DNA from: Pectinophora gossypiella
Lineage: Eukaryota; Arthropoda; Insecta; Lepidoptera; Gelechiidae
Assembly (NCBI RefSeq): GCF_024362695.1
Contig: NC_065424.1
Coordinates: forward strand, 3,074,786-3,138,785
DNA length: 64,000 nucleotides
Direction: 5' to 3'
The notes under the pieces were generated by a model that saw only the letters and a program-made list of their open reading frames with translations, searched no databases and was not told where the DNA came from. Position 1 is the stretch's first letter, and each line of letters begins with the position of its first letter. Position numbers and translations under genes: made by a program. Shown piece after piece: positions 11,593 through 23,000 of the stretch.

Positions 11593-12508
11593 TAGGGATG
11601 TTCGATCCGATCCGATACTTATGTGGATCGATACAATGTAATACGATCCACTCGATTTTTGTATCGATACAATGTCATTCGATCCGTAGGCGGATCGATA
11701 CAGAAGCACGGTGGATCGGATCGAAAAATCGTATTAGGTTGTACTTGTACTAGTATAGCTTGTCTGGAAAGTAATTGTTTAAAACTTAAAGGCAGGGTTG
11801 CCGATGACTATTGAGTGAATTTCCCACAAATCCAAGACAAATTCCCCAATTTTGGGAGAAAAAATCTTTTATCTTCTTTTTACTCACTTGTTTACTACAA
11901 AAAGTTGTTGGTCGCGTCAAAAAAATAGAAGTCAGTTTCTTTCCAGCATTTTATATATGTATAACATAATACTAACACTAAAAAGAGATTCTTATTTCAC
12001 TTATGTAAACATTTATTTCTCTGGCGGTAGATTTTGATAGATGAGATGTATTATTATATTTAAAAGTACCGTCAATTTCGGCATTTGTTACCGACATTTT
12101 ATTTTTATGTAAGTAAGTAGTACTTTTTAGTCGCTTGGACAACTTATTTTATTTATATAAACCAATTGTAATTTTGCTATGGCTCCGCCTAAAAATCCAA
12201 TGTTTGGTCGTTGTTTGTGAAAACGGATACTGGAGGAAAGTGCATATTATGTCATATCGAGGTGAAAACTAAAGGAAACACCACCAATTTGGCAAAGCAC
12301 ATAAAAAGGCATCATAAAAACACGGAATTTGTGTCAGAAAGTCAGCAAAAACACAACATCTTTTATTTTTCTAAATATTTGATTCGATACTGGATCGATC
12401 CAAAAAATCGTATCGAGTCAATAGGATCGATACTAGGATCGATACAGTACATTACGATCCATTGCGATCCGGAATATCGATACAATGCTACCGGATCGAA
12501 CATCCCTA
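11593..12508. mobile_element. hAT-type DNA transposon, deletion derivative with BED-finger remnant
   Basis: The ends are perfect inverted repeats of at least 17 bp (tagggatgttcgatccg at 11593, its complement ending at 12508). They are flanked by an identical 8-bp duplication, gagagcgc, at 11585-11592 and 12509-12516. TIRs of this form with 8-bp duplications are the hallmark of the hAT superfamily. Both subterminal regions are dense in GGATCGATAC/GTATCGAT motifs, likely transposase-binding sites. The interior retains one domain of the transposase but not the DDE core, so it is non-autonomous. Confidence 0.85.
12180..12380 (+). pseudogene. Remnant of hAT transposase N-terminus (BED zinc finger)
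   Basis: An interrupted frame begins MAPPKNPMFGRC, meets a stop, and continues with GGKCILCHIEVKTKGNT and then LAKHIKRHHK. The spacing C-x2-C...H-x4-H matches a BED zinc finger, the DNA-binding domain at the start of hAT transposases. It ends before any catalytic domain and runs into the right subterminal repeats. It supports the hAT assignment of the enclosing element. Confidence 0.7.
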
Positions 12509-12516
12509 GAGAGCGC

Positions 12517-13078
12517 CACCTGCGCAAGTCAACTGACGGGTGACGGGCGGCCGCCGGGGATGCCACTGACGAAAATAAAGTTTATGTTGCCAGTTTCAAA
12601 CATTCACATTTAAATATTCCCTCCGTAAAGTAAATGAATTTGTAAAATCATACCAAGTTGAACAATTTCCTTATGAATTATAACGGGAAACTATGACCGT
12701 AGGTCAAAATATTTAAAAAAATATTTTATTTCTGTCCAAACCTTTACAATCTATTTTAGAACCTCCTTGCAGCCACTACGTTAGTGAAACCTCAATTCGA
12801 AAACATACGGCCAAACCATCGAGATTGACGTGACAGTTCATTCAGTCGGTACGAAATTCGAAAAGCGATTTGAAATAAAAGAAAAAAAATATATCATGTA
12901 TCTTTCAAAAAAGAGGAAAATTTTGTTATTGTAGATTTAACCACCAATGTCTTTCAAATTGTCGTCATTTTTATTTACAGTTTTACCGCTAATTTTTCTC
13001 TTAAAATTTAGTGACTATTATATTAGTTCGTTTCTTATTCTAAAGATAATTAATTGTATGCATGAGATGTCACATTGA
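12517..13078. other. Intergenic / putative upstream region of the 13.1 kb gene
   Basis: The first 60 bases are GC-rich (ggcggccgccggggatgcc) and continue the CpG-rich flank interrupted by the hAT element. The remainder is AT-rich with no ORF, and no core promoter motif could be picked with confidence. It is the likely promoter or 5'UTR area of the gene starting at 13079. Confidence 0.3.
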
Positions 13079-14912
13079 ATGAGCTTCGAAGTGGATCGGT
13101 ACTCGTCTGCGTGGGCACATATCGCCCTTTGTGCGGATCTCACCTGGGCTACGGAACCTCCCGATGAATTCATTATAGCTAATCAGGTACCTTGCGACTC
13201 CTTTTCAATTATACCTAGAAACCACGCAACCGACAGGACAAAGTCAGATTGTCTTCCTGACGTCTCATATCGCAAAAGTTTACCTTCTCCGAAGTTGAAA
13301 ATTAGAATTTTAGTAATTTGGCACAAGCAAACTTAAGTTTTCTTTTCTTCCAGCGCCTTTGGGCACAACACTGCCGTGTTTCCCAAGTCCTACAGGACCC
13401 TACAATAGAATCACAAAGTTTACAAACAGCCAATCAATGCGAATTAACAGGTAAGATGACCATCTCGTATAAGAAGCATAGAAATATTTCTTTCATTGTG
13501 AATTTTTCCTCTTCATTGGTCGGTCATGTTTTTCAGAAAAACGCTCAAGTTCGAGCCAAATCCAAGAAAATGGAAGCTTTAGTGGCAGGAGGAGTGTGAA
13601 AGACGTCATACCAGAATCAAGATTGGCGCAATACTATGGAAATTTTTATTACGATGAAGTCAGGTTGTTTATTCATGTATTTGTAAATAAAATATTGAAT
13701 AAACACAAAGTAGTTTTTACAAGTCCCAATCTGTCAAAATGTACAGTATTTGTTGGCAGTATGAAATTCCCGCGCAAAGCTGGCGCCATTTTGTATTGAC
13801 AGGTAGCTGGCGGGAAAGCGCAGTTCCGCTACATGAATTTATACGTTTTTCAGAGAAAAGTGTTATACGAGCACGAACGAGAAGACAAGCGGTCGCGGCT
13901 ACAGCGGTCAAGGGTGCGAAAATTCCGACCTCACAGAATGTTGGATGCTTCCAGAGGTAAATGTTCATAAACTCACGAACACATAAACGATAGGTATACA
14001 TACCTACGCAAGCACACGCACTACTTGCAAAACCAACTGGAATATGTACTTAGAGCTACAAGTAAAACCGTACCTTTCTTAAGTAGGTATAATCCACTCA
14101 ACGAAGACAAAAAGTTGCCTGATAGGGGAAAAAATAATATACGTAAGTATTGAGAATATAATATTTTGCGAATGTAATATTATGAGAACAAAGGAATAAT
14201 TCATGTACTTACTTAAAAACAAATTTTGGCCTTTTTGTAGGGAATGGTGTTTATAACAACATACTTACTAACAATACTGATGGGTCAAGGTTGAGTTAAC
14301 GGGATGGGGGACGAGGTGGTTAGGACTCAAAAATTGCAACATTTACAAAGATTGACATATAAACGGCTACTTGCTATAATATCTCATGAACGGATAGACT
14401 TTCCAAAGTCCCTCATTGTAAATGTATTGTAATGACCTCCGTGGTCCAGTAGTTGAGCGTCGGGCTCACGATCCGGAGCCCCGGGTTCGAATCCCGGTGG
14501 GGACAAATCACAAAAATCACTTTGTGATCCTTAATTTGGTTAGGACATTACAGGCTGATCACCTGATTATCCGAAAGTAAGATGATCCTTGCTTCGGAAG
14601 GCACGTTAAGCCGTTGGTCCTTGTTTGTTGTTGGTGTTGTTACTACTTATTATTGTAAGTATGTAGTCGTTACATGAGCCATGTCAGGGGCCAACCTCAT
14701 CAACCCTGGGGTCAGTAATAACCCTGACACTTTTCTTCTATCGACTTTCATTTAACAAACCGTCACCAAATAACTCAACTTCCCCCATGTCAGCGAGTTG
14801 ATATCTTCGTGTCTGGTCTCCAGGTGGAGTATTGGTTCAGAAAGCTGGTAGACGATCCGGCAGATCGCAGCCTGTTCCCGCGCCGCCGCCGACAATACAG
14901 GATGCTTGCTGA
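13079..14912 (+). CDS. Unrecognised protein, N-terminal exons
   Basis: Five exons can be chained with matching phases: 13079-13186 (starts MSFEVDRYSSAW), 13354-13450, 13537-13663, 13856-13956 and 14824-14912 (stop TGA 14910-14912). Acceptors such as cttttcttccag and donors such as gtaagatg support this. The product would be about 173 aa. The fourth exon encodes a charged, basic stretch (RKVLYEHEREDKRSRLQRSR) with helix-like character. I do not recognise the family. Exon 4 ends in phase 1, which also fits an acceptor at 15560, so these exons may instead belong to the gene ending at 17370. The last intron contains a SINE. The start is the first in-frame ATG of exon 1; earlier exons cannot be excluded. 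Confidence 0.5.
14434..14732 (+). mobile_element. tRNA-derived SINE, near full length
   Basis: The tRNA-like head is complete: an A-box region (gtggtccagtagttgagcgt) and a B box (gggttcgaatcccggt) near 14485-14500. After the head come the family body blocks caaaaatcactttgtgatcc, gcacgttaagccgttggtcc and catgtcaggggccaacctca. It lies in the last intron of the N-terminal gene model. The acceptor-stem pairing of a real tRNA is not kept and the body is the SINE consensus, so it is not called as a tRNA gene. Confidence 0.85.
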
Positions 14913-15559
14913 TGATGATTTGTGCGCAATTTTTCTTTTAAAACACATTTTTCGCATATTTTTGTCGACTGAACGTCGTTTTGTGTGAGGTTATTTTTAT
15001 GCGTATGATCGACAGGGTAGGATGTATAAGAGTTATTGATGCTGGTTCGGTCAAGGCTATGCTGCTGACCATTTTGATCCTAAGTTTTGTTGATTGTGTA
15101 ATTTGATAGACTTGTTGGACTTTTCGATGTGGGTAAACATCATTATGTAGATGAAAGACACGAGAAATGTAGGTAATTTTGTCTTTGGAACAGCAGCGTA
15201 CCTATTTTAATGGATTGTGTATTATTTTTTGGAAGTGTAGCTTCAAGTTTTCCCGTGAGTAAAGTAGTCAGACAAACTAATTACCTATCTTAAATGATAG
15301 GAAAATTTAGTAGCTGAGAGAAGCTAAAAGAATAGCCTTTTCAAACAAACGCCAAGTTCTAGACGCCAACTGGGCAGCTGCTAGCTAATCTCTGTAGTTC
15401 CGCTACGTCTAACAATGTAAATAATATATTGCCTCTTAAACTGGAGATGCATTTCTCTAAAAGAAAATCCATGTAGTACCAAAAAACTTAGGTAACAATA
15501 CGATTGACAAGGGGTGAAGTAGCCCCTGGATAGTGAAATTAATGGGCACCGATCGGCAG

Positions 15560-17370
15560 CTAGCGAGCGCTGGGGCCTGGCTGGGACGCGAGCCGCTGGC
15601 GAGGAGGCGGCGCTGGCGGCGCGCGTGCTGAGCGTGCGCGGCCTGTGGGCCGGCTGCGCCGCGGGCTGTGCCGCGGGCTGTGCCGCGGGCTGCGCCACAG
15701 GCTGCGCCGCGAGCTGCCCCACGGGCCGGCGCGCGCCCGAGCCGCCCCCCGCGCCCCGCAAGATGCGCGCGCGCCGCCGCCAGCCGCGCCGCCTGGCCGC
15801 GCTGGCGCCACCGCCGCCCGCCTACTGCCTCGACGCGCCGGCGCAGCTCTTCTGCGATCCGCAGTGCAAGGTTTATATAGTATTCTACTTTTTTAAATGT
15901 TAATCTGACCGACTTGGATTTGTTGCAGACTCTGAAATAGCCAAACTTACTTAGATACATAAACTGTCGTAGAGCTTCGTCACACGAATGAAATCTTCTT
16001 CGACTGCATTAGATGGATGATTTAACAGATTGTTATGATAGTTCCAGTTCGACCCGCCGCGGCCGCCGCAGCTCGCGGAGTGCCAGCGCGCCATGGGGCG
16101 GCTGTCGGCGTCGGTGCAGGCCGTGATGCGCGCGTCCGCAGCCCGCTGCCCGCCCTACCGCGGCACCAACGTGTCCCGCTACGCGCCCACCTGCCAGCGG
16201 CCCGCGCGCGGCCCCGAGCGCCGCTACGGCGTGTGGTGGCCCCGCGACCACCCCAGCCCGCGCCTCGACCACCGCTTCCAACTCACGCACGTGCCGCAGC
16301 CCCCCACCGACGCACAGAAACCCACCGCCGAGCCGGAATCGGTCGAAACCAAACAGGAATCTGTCGAAGAGAAGGACGACGAGGGCACGAGCGAGCAGCC
16401 TGCGCCGTCAACCTCCGAGCCGCAGACGCCGCAGACGCCAGACAAACCGGAGAGCCCGAAGTTGACGGCGAAAGAAAAGGTGGTCGCGGACGGGCAGATG
16501 CCCTCGACGAGCGCCGCCGCCGTCGACTCCGGCCTGAGGAAGAAGCGCCTGTACAGCACGGTGCTAAGCATGAGCGCACCCGCACCTCTCAACCTGACCC
16601 CCGTCGGCTGCGTGCGCCTGTCGCAAAAGCTGGTCACCCCGGGCCTGTTGAAGCTGAACCCGAAAATCGTGCTCCCGACGACGCGGGTGCGGCCCCCCAA
16701 CGTGGACAACAAGTTCGAGGAGCTAGAGAAGGAGGCGCTCGAGCAGTACAAGGCGTCCGACGAGAGCATAGACACCAAGTTTCGCGAGCTGGAGAAGCAG
16801 GCGGTGGAGCAGTACAGCAACAGTAACAGCAACACGAGCTGCAGCAGCGGCCACTCGGCCGAGAAGAGGACGTCCACCTCGCCGCCGGAGAACGATCCCA
16901 AGAAAAAGCAACCGGCAAAATTTCATAAGGAAAAGGCGGTCGATAGTGTCGTGATCTACTCGCAGAATTTTCCCGATCTGAACGCGAAAGGCCACACGAC
17001 GAGTGTCACGAATTTAAAAAACTTCCACACCCCCCCGAGGGGGGAAAAAAAGGAGCAAACGCATAGATCGAACAAGAACCTGCGGAGTTTGAAGAGTGAT
17101 ACACAACGGGCCGCCTCCGACACGGATTACGACACGCGGGAGGCGAAGGGGAGCCACAAGGGCCCGATGCGATGGACGCTGCACGTGGTGCCGCCCAAGA
17201 AGAGGCACCTGACGCTGTGTGTGTCGGACTTCTCGTCTGACGAGGAGCTGGAGGAGGGCGGCGGGTCCATCAAGGACGCGGGCCCCTGCATCAAAAACCA
17301 CGCGGCCGGCAAGGTGAAGATGTCCGCGCACGGCGGCGGCGACCTGCACCCCATCATGAGGAAGACGTAG
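15560..17370 (+). CDS. Unrecognised GC-rich protein, C-terminal exons
   Basis: Two exons, 15560-15870 and 16048-17370 (stop TAG), are in the same frame across a 177-bp intron (donor aag|gtttat, acceptor ttccag). The join reads CDPQCK|FDPPRPPQLAEC. There is no in-frame ATG upstream of 15560 before a stop, so an earlier exon must supply the start. Exon 13856-13956 fits in phase and would give a 688-aa protein. Features are a Gly-Cys-Ala tandem stretch (15650-15716), a Pro/Arg-rich segment, a Cys-containing GRLSASVQAVMRAS region, a Ser/Pro/Glu-rich low-complexity middle, a near-duplicated 13-residue unit (KFEELEKEALEQY / KFRELEKQAVEQY) and a basic C-terminus. No known domain was recognised. Poly(A) signals lie at 17876-17888. 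Confidence 0.6.
15650..15716 (+). repeat. 12-bp coding minisatellite (about 6 units)
   Basis: Units of the form tgygccgcgggc repeat about six times with small changes, all in the coding frame. They give the peptide series GCAA-GCAA-GCAA-GCAT-GCAA. This is an in-frame expansion in the GC-rich exon 15560-15870. Confidence 0.8.
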
Positions 17371-18083
17371 CATAGGAGGACCGCCACACCGCGCCGAGGT
17401 GCCAACTGATCAAACATCGGCTGTTACTTATTTATATTTACCTTTTACACAAACGCGCCACCAAAAGTCGCTGAACGCTGAAGGAAATTGTGAATATATG
17501 GAACCGGTCACACGCGCACGCCTTGCTACTGCAGCTCAGGTAATTCGGTCGAGTGGTCTCAGTTGATAGCTTTCTTTACTGTGTTTATAGGCGTTCGCCG
17601 ACTTTTAGTGGTCGCTGTCAGTTTTTGATATGCTTATTGTGAATGCGAGTTTTGTGTGATCCAAATAATAGCAGACGTGTATCGAACAGTGTCGTGACCG
17701 GCCGCGCTCCGTGTTCCGATCAAGCTGTTTTAGCAATGTGCTTATTTTTACTAGTCATAAATGCTTTGTATATATATTTTTGTATTTTTGACTTTATGAT
17801 ATTGAATAAGAAAAACATTTTCAGTTCATGAAAAAGGATAACAGTACAAAGTTAAATTCTTTAGGTATTTAACAAAATAAAAAATAAATTTTATATGAAT
17901 TGTTCTAACTTGAGGCTGTTATTTTATGGGTAAGATTTAGATAAAACAAGGAGTTAGTCAACAATGTTTATATTAACTTTGGAATATACAATATAGTCTT
18001 CCTAACAGGCTAGAATCATAAATATACTTTTGCACTTGAAGCTCTCATCATCACCAAGTGTTCACAGTACTGATGTGATCATA
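17371..18083. other. Convergent 3' region between the GC-rich gene and dysbindin
   Basis: The 3'UTR of the plus-strand gene probably runs to the tandem AATAAA signals at 17876-17888. Beyond that is AT-rich spacer. Dysbindin on the opposite strand ends at 18084, so the two genes are tail-to-tail. No additional ORF is supported. Confidence 0.5.
17876..17888 (+). terminator. Polyadenylation signals for the GC-rich gene
   Basis: Two overlapping AATAAA hexamers lie about 500 bases after the stop codon at 17370, in AT-rich sequence. They are the first canonical signals downstream of that gene. Confidence 0.5.
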
Positions 18084-19428
18084 TCAGCTGTCCAGGAACT
18101 TTTCCAAATCTGTCTGGTCGTCATCCAGTTGTATTTGTTCTAGAGTCACTTTCGGTGCAGGTGACAGTCCTGTTTATGACAAAACAAGGTTGACTACTTC
18201 CAATCTTTTCATTGAACTAGGGAGAATTTCTGACAAGTTAAAACAGTGAAATAATTCCCTCTTGAGACAATTTAAATTCCAGTGGGAGTACCCACAGACT
18301 GTAAAGGATACATAAGACATGGCTGTATGGGCATAGTTCCCTTTGCCTTGCCCTTCAGGGAAACCCAAAACAAAAAAAAATGACTGGTCCTATCCACAGA
18401 ATTCGCTAGAATACTTAGCAACTTAATACACTTAGCAACTGAATACTTAGCTTCTTAATTATACCAGTATAGATAATAGAATAGGGGAGAACTCACCAGC
18501 TGGCAAAGCCCCACTAGTGATGTATTTGGCAATGTCTTGTTGGAATGCCATAGCACTTGTCTCCCGATTGCTCTGCAATTCTGCCAGCTGCCTCCGTTCC
18601 CGCTCCCAGTTCTGCTCAGAGTTCTCTTTGGCCAGCTTACATCGGGTGGCTTCTAGAGATGCTGAAATTATTAAATACATGGCAAATATATAAAAAAACA
18701 TGTTTAATAAATATATTTTTTTAACTAAATAATCCATAATAATATGTGTTGGGCTTATCTGTTTCATTGTATGTATCTCAGAGCTTACTATGTATCAATG
18801 TGGGTACAAGACTACTTAAGACTACTACAGGCTGTGCCCATCCCATTAGGGTTTATGGGTGGCATTATATAAGTACCTATTCCATGTCAAATTTTAGCAA
18901 ATTATCAATTAAGTACATCTTACCCATTTTTTTCTCTTTGTACAAAGTGAGATGGTAGTGATGATCTAATTTCCATTTCTCCATGTTACTTCTCTCGACA
19001 ATATCTTCAAACTCGACCAGCTCCTCCTCCACACTCTGCAGGAGACTTTCCACGTTCTTCAAACTATCCATACACTGTGCCACCGCGGCTGTTAGGTTCG
19101 GCAAATGCAACAAACTTTGTGCTAACTCATTCGCACTTTGTAACCGCATTTTTGTCGTATCGTGCAACTCCAGAATCAATTTATCAACCTCATCAGCTGC
19201 CTTGGCGTTCTTATCAGCGTTCTCATGCAATTCTGCCCAATGTGACTGGAATTTTTCCAACAATTCACCCCCTGCTCCATAGTTTACTTTACTTTCCACA
19301 TGCACTTTCTGTTTGTCTTTAAAAATATTCTTCACCCTCTGTACTTCTTGTAACGTGTGCCGCAGGTTGTTGTTTGAACTTAGGCCATCTTGCACTACTG
19401 AAATAAAGTCTTTAAGGTTTCCTAACAT
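18084..19428 (-). CDS. Dysbindin (dystrobrevin-binding protein 1 homologue)
   Basis: Dysbindin is a coiled-coil subunit of BLOC-1, which acts in endosome-lysosome and synaptic vesicle trafficking. Three minus-strand exons, 19428-18924, 18661-18497 and 18169-18084, join in phase to 251 aa. The start MLGNLKDFISVVQ resembles the family N-terminus. Residues about 50-165 carry the dysbindin coiled-coil signature: YGAGGELLEKFQSHWAELHE, then LLHLPNLTAAVAQCMDSLKN, VEEELVEFEDIVERSNMEKW and LTLYKEKK. Exon 2 gives ERERRQLAELQSNRE and AFQQDIAKYITSGALP, matching the conserved FQQDMEQYLSTG block. The last exon encodes an acidic tail ending DLEKFLDS. It is shorter than vertebrate dysbindin because the long C-terminal tail is absent, as in other insect homologues. 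It is divergently placed to HAUS5. Intron 2 contains a SINE-like fragment near 18300-18370. Confidence 0.88.
18300..18375 (-). repeat. Fragment of a short SINE-like repeat (ggctgtatgggcatagttcc family)
   Basis: The block acatggctgtatgggcatag, followed by ttccctttgcc and cccttcagggaaa, also occurs at 57965-58025 and 58505-58565. The 57.9 kb copy is flanked by a long direct repeat and carries a gatgatgatga tail when read on the minus strand, which sets the orientation. Confidence 0.6.
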
Positions 19429-20006
19429 TTTTATTTTAATATTTATCTACAAACACAACAAATAAATAAGACAAGTACTCCATCAATTTATGTGACAGAG
19501 CACACAGCGTTCAAATTACTTACATTCTAGTAAGAATCATATCGGATTCGGAATATTAATATCTATTTTAATTTTGACTTACTTAAAATATATATCACTA
19601 TTGCAAATAATATTTTTAACAGAGTCTCATATTTCTTTCTATTTATATGTACAATAATGTATTTATCTAATAGATTTTATTTTTCGGCATTAAAATTGTA
19701 TCTGCCTTTCTGAACGCACGCTGAATCGGATACACGATACTAGTAATTTTCTACTTGTTTTTTTTGACTGACTGAAATAACTTTGCATTGTATCCGAACA
19801 TTCTGCGTTTATGTTGCATAGCTTTGGAAATAACTTTAATCATAAAATGAAGCATTTCTGGTAATGTTTGCTCACTTTTCAACTTGGTACTGAGCAATAC
19901 AATTATATAATATAATCATAATAGTAACGTCATTTTGTTTTGAATTTTGTCGTGAAAACAAATCGCTACTTTTATTAATTTCTCATTAAATTACATTATA
20001 ATTACG
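19429..20006. promoter_or_regulatory. Candidate bidirectional promoter between dysbindin and HAUS5
   Basis: The dysbindin start codon (19428, minus) and the HAUS5 start codon (20007, plus) are separated by only 578 bases with no other feature. Both 5'UTRs and both promoters must lie in this AT-rich interval unless upstream exons exist. No TATA box or other motif is called with confidence. Confidence 0.5.
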
Positions 20007-23000
20007 ATGAGTGCAGAAAAAATAAGTAGCGAGGAGGTTCCTGGGAAGTTTACTGAGTGGTTGCTGGCCATGGGATGCCCTGCAGATAAAGTGCCATCGG
20101 TGGAAAACATAGGAGAGTATGTTCATCCATTTTACACTTTTAATTGATTATTTATCCTCTAAAAAAGTCCCTCTGATGATGGATACCTAAAACTCATTAC
20201 AATAAACAAACAAATTCTATAGTAATAAGTACAAGAAATATATCTTCTACATAGTTCTATAATATTGTGATTCTTGATTTGTTTCCAGGATGTGCAGGGG
20301 TCAGTACTACATGGTGTGGCGCAGTTTGATGGAGCAGGTGGACGCTAAAGACGTTGTGCGGCGCAAACGACTGCAGGTCTTCTGTGATGACATCAGGAGA
20401 TGCAAGAAAAAAAATGTTTTTAATGAGGTTTGTTGCTTTTTTTTGCAATGGATTTTATTTGGATGTGGTGTAGAATCTTTGAGATTCTTTGACGATCTGC
20501 ATATTTCGTTTTCTCAAAATCTGGAGGCAGGATATATGACTTTTACCTTTCATTCTAAATACACAGAGAGTAACTGAACTCTTCAGAGGCTGCTCTGAGT
20601 AAGTGAAGGTGATTTCAATGGAGTGCTAATGGTTACTCAGTAATGAACAACAATAACATACAATAAAGAACCTTTTGCATTGTGTTCTACCATATTAATT
20701 ACAAAAATATTTTTTGTGTACCTATTTTGTAAGAGCTCTTTATAGATTTTTTTTAGTTATGTCTACAGGTGGGGACCTGTAAATGGCTGTTTGTTTTTTA
20801 TTGTTAATTATTATTTTCTATCATTAGCTGTTGGTTAAAACAAACTGATGATAAACCCCTACATGAGACGTCTCAAAAAAAAACATGCGTGGGATAATAT
20901 CTAAACTATATAAATAATATAGTAACATCATAATGAAGGCAGCCCTCTAATGAGGGGGCCTGTCTGCGTGCCACTTAAAACTAAGTCATAATAACTGCTT
21001 ATGGTCAGTCGACCAATCGCTGGTTTGGGCACAAAAATTAAATAAATAAACATAAATAGCTTATTTATGTCCCACTGCTGGGCATAGGGCTCCCCTCAAT
21101 GAACAGGATATCAGGTATGGATCATACTCCACCACTGTGCTTCAGTGCGTCAACAACAACAAAACAATTCAATTCAATTGCTGTGAACAACAACAAAAAA
21201 ATTAAAAAAAATCTGATTTCTGAATAACATTTACATTGTACACCTACTTCAGTGTGAGACCAACACCCTGATGCCAGAGCAGCTGTTGCTGTGGAAACAG
21301 CAGGCGGAGCTCCGACAGAAAGTCAAAGATGCGACTGACGGGGTGTCACTGGCTCGGAGAGACCTGGACCAGCTTATGGATAAGAACTGCAGCAAAAGTA
21401 TGAGCCTGATGGTTTTTCTTTCATATATTATGACTTCTTTTCAATCTGCTTCTATGCTTAAATAAAAAACATTAAAATCTCGAGATTTCTTATCAAGAGT
21501 GGCTACTAGGTTTTCTTGTGATTGTCACTTGTAAAGATTCATAACTATACTTACATATTGTCACTAGAAAGGTATATACGTAAGCACCAAGAAGAAAAAG
21601 TAATTTAAAGTTTTTTTTTTATAGTCACTGGAAAAGGCAAAAATTCGTAAGCGCTAAGAGGCCGCGGGAAAAAGTCATTTAATTATTTTTTTCATTTTTT
21701 TTTATCGTAACTTTTTACCCATTTATCCAATTTATATGACGTCAACATAAGATTATATAGTTTTTTTCATTTTCTATATCTAGTAATACATTATAGCATT
21801 GATTACGATATTGGCGCTTACATAATTTTGCTTTTCCAGTGACGATATTATACATCAACGATATTGTATACTATGGTATGGTTGTGTGCTCATTTTTCTG
21901 CATTTTGAAACACGGATGGCCCATTATGCATATAACAATGCAAGTAACCACATCATACATAGTATACAGGGTGGCCCAGAAGTTCACGTTCAAAATGAAA
22001 AAATAGATAGAGGGACTCATTAGCTACCAGAAACACCCCCATGTATGTTCAGCAATTATTTACGGTTTAGAAGATATGACCCATTTTGTACCTTTTCTAG
22101 ATTTTCTACCTTACTTCAGAAATCATCATTTTGTCGTTATCTCTTTCTTAATAATTCTTTTATTTAACTTCATAATTATGCCTAAGGATATGTACCGCTA
22201 GGTAAAAAATGAAAGCAGTCAAATCAAAGATAAAAAAAAAAGTTTTTGGAAATCAAAGTGAGAATTCGACCAAAATTGTTACAGTTGTTAAAACTTCGCC
22301 GAAGAATAATAAACACATGAGATTGTCATGGACCCTGAAAGTATTTCTAAAAACTGCTCAATTTAATAGCCTTTTAGAAACATCCAAAAAAAGTACCCTT
22401 AATACAGGCAAAAAACTAAGTAATTAGCCCTCAAAGATTGCAAGACAGACAGATTTGAAGGAAAATTTGACATTCTCATACAATGTAGCTGCTACTTTCT
22501 AACGTTGTTAAAGGTCTCAGAGACACATTTTCAATTAAAAGTAAATAAAAATCACGCTTATAATCGCTAACAGGGTAGACATAGCAACAATCCGAAGACA
22601 AAACTTGCAGTCACTTTTGGTATTCGTATTTTAATGAAGGTACATAGATTTCAAGGAAAAAGTTATCCCCAAACCTGTATATTTATATATATCCTTTTCA
22701 GCCGTATTCGGGCATGGCGACAAGTCTCCAATCTAGGTTCGCCTAAGATGCGCTCTTATATGGCTGACGTAACCGATCTTAGCAGTGAATGTATGGCCAC
22801 ACTCACTGCACGTCAGCACACCTCCGATATAATTATATGTTATGGCCGCAGATGGTCGGGCCTTCAGCAAAACGCGATACATAGTAAACTATTTTTAATG
22901 GGTTGATCTGGATTAAATGTTAAATAAGGTTGTGTTTGCTTATCTACCAGATTAGGTGTGACAAGATTTTGTACACTATGTAAATAGATTGTAAAACTAG

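Noticed and set aside
12211..12543. 110-codon ORF as a host zinc-finger gene
   Set aside because: It lies inside a TIR/TSD-bounded hAT element and ends in the subterminal repeats. Only a BED-finger remnant is present.
14434..14505. tRNA gene with A and B boxes
   Set aside because: The tRNA-like heads here and at 26365, 28694, 29277 and 58589 run directly into the shared SINE body and do not keep a paired acceptor stem. They are retroposon promoters.
15381..15960. Minus-strand Arg/Ala-rich ORFs over the GC-rich exon
   Set aside because: They are opposite-strand shadows of high-GC coding sequence. The plus frame has a consistent splice join to 16048.
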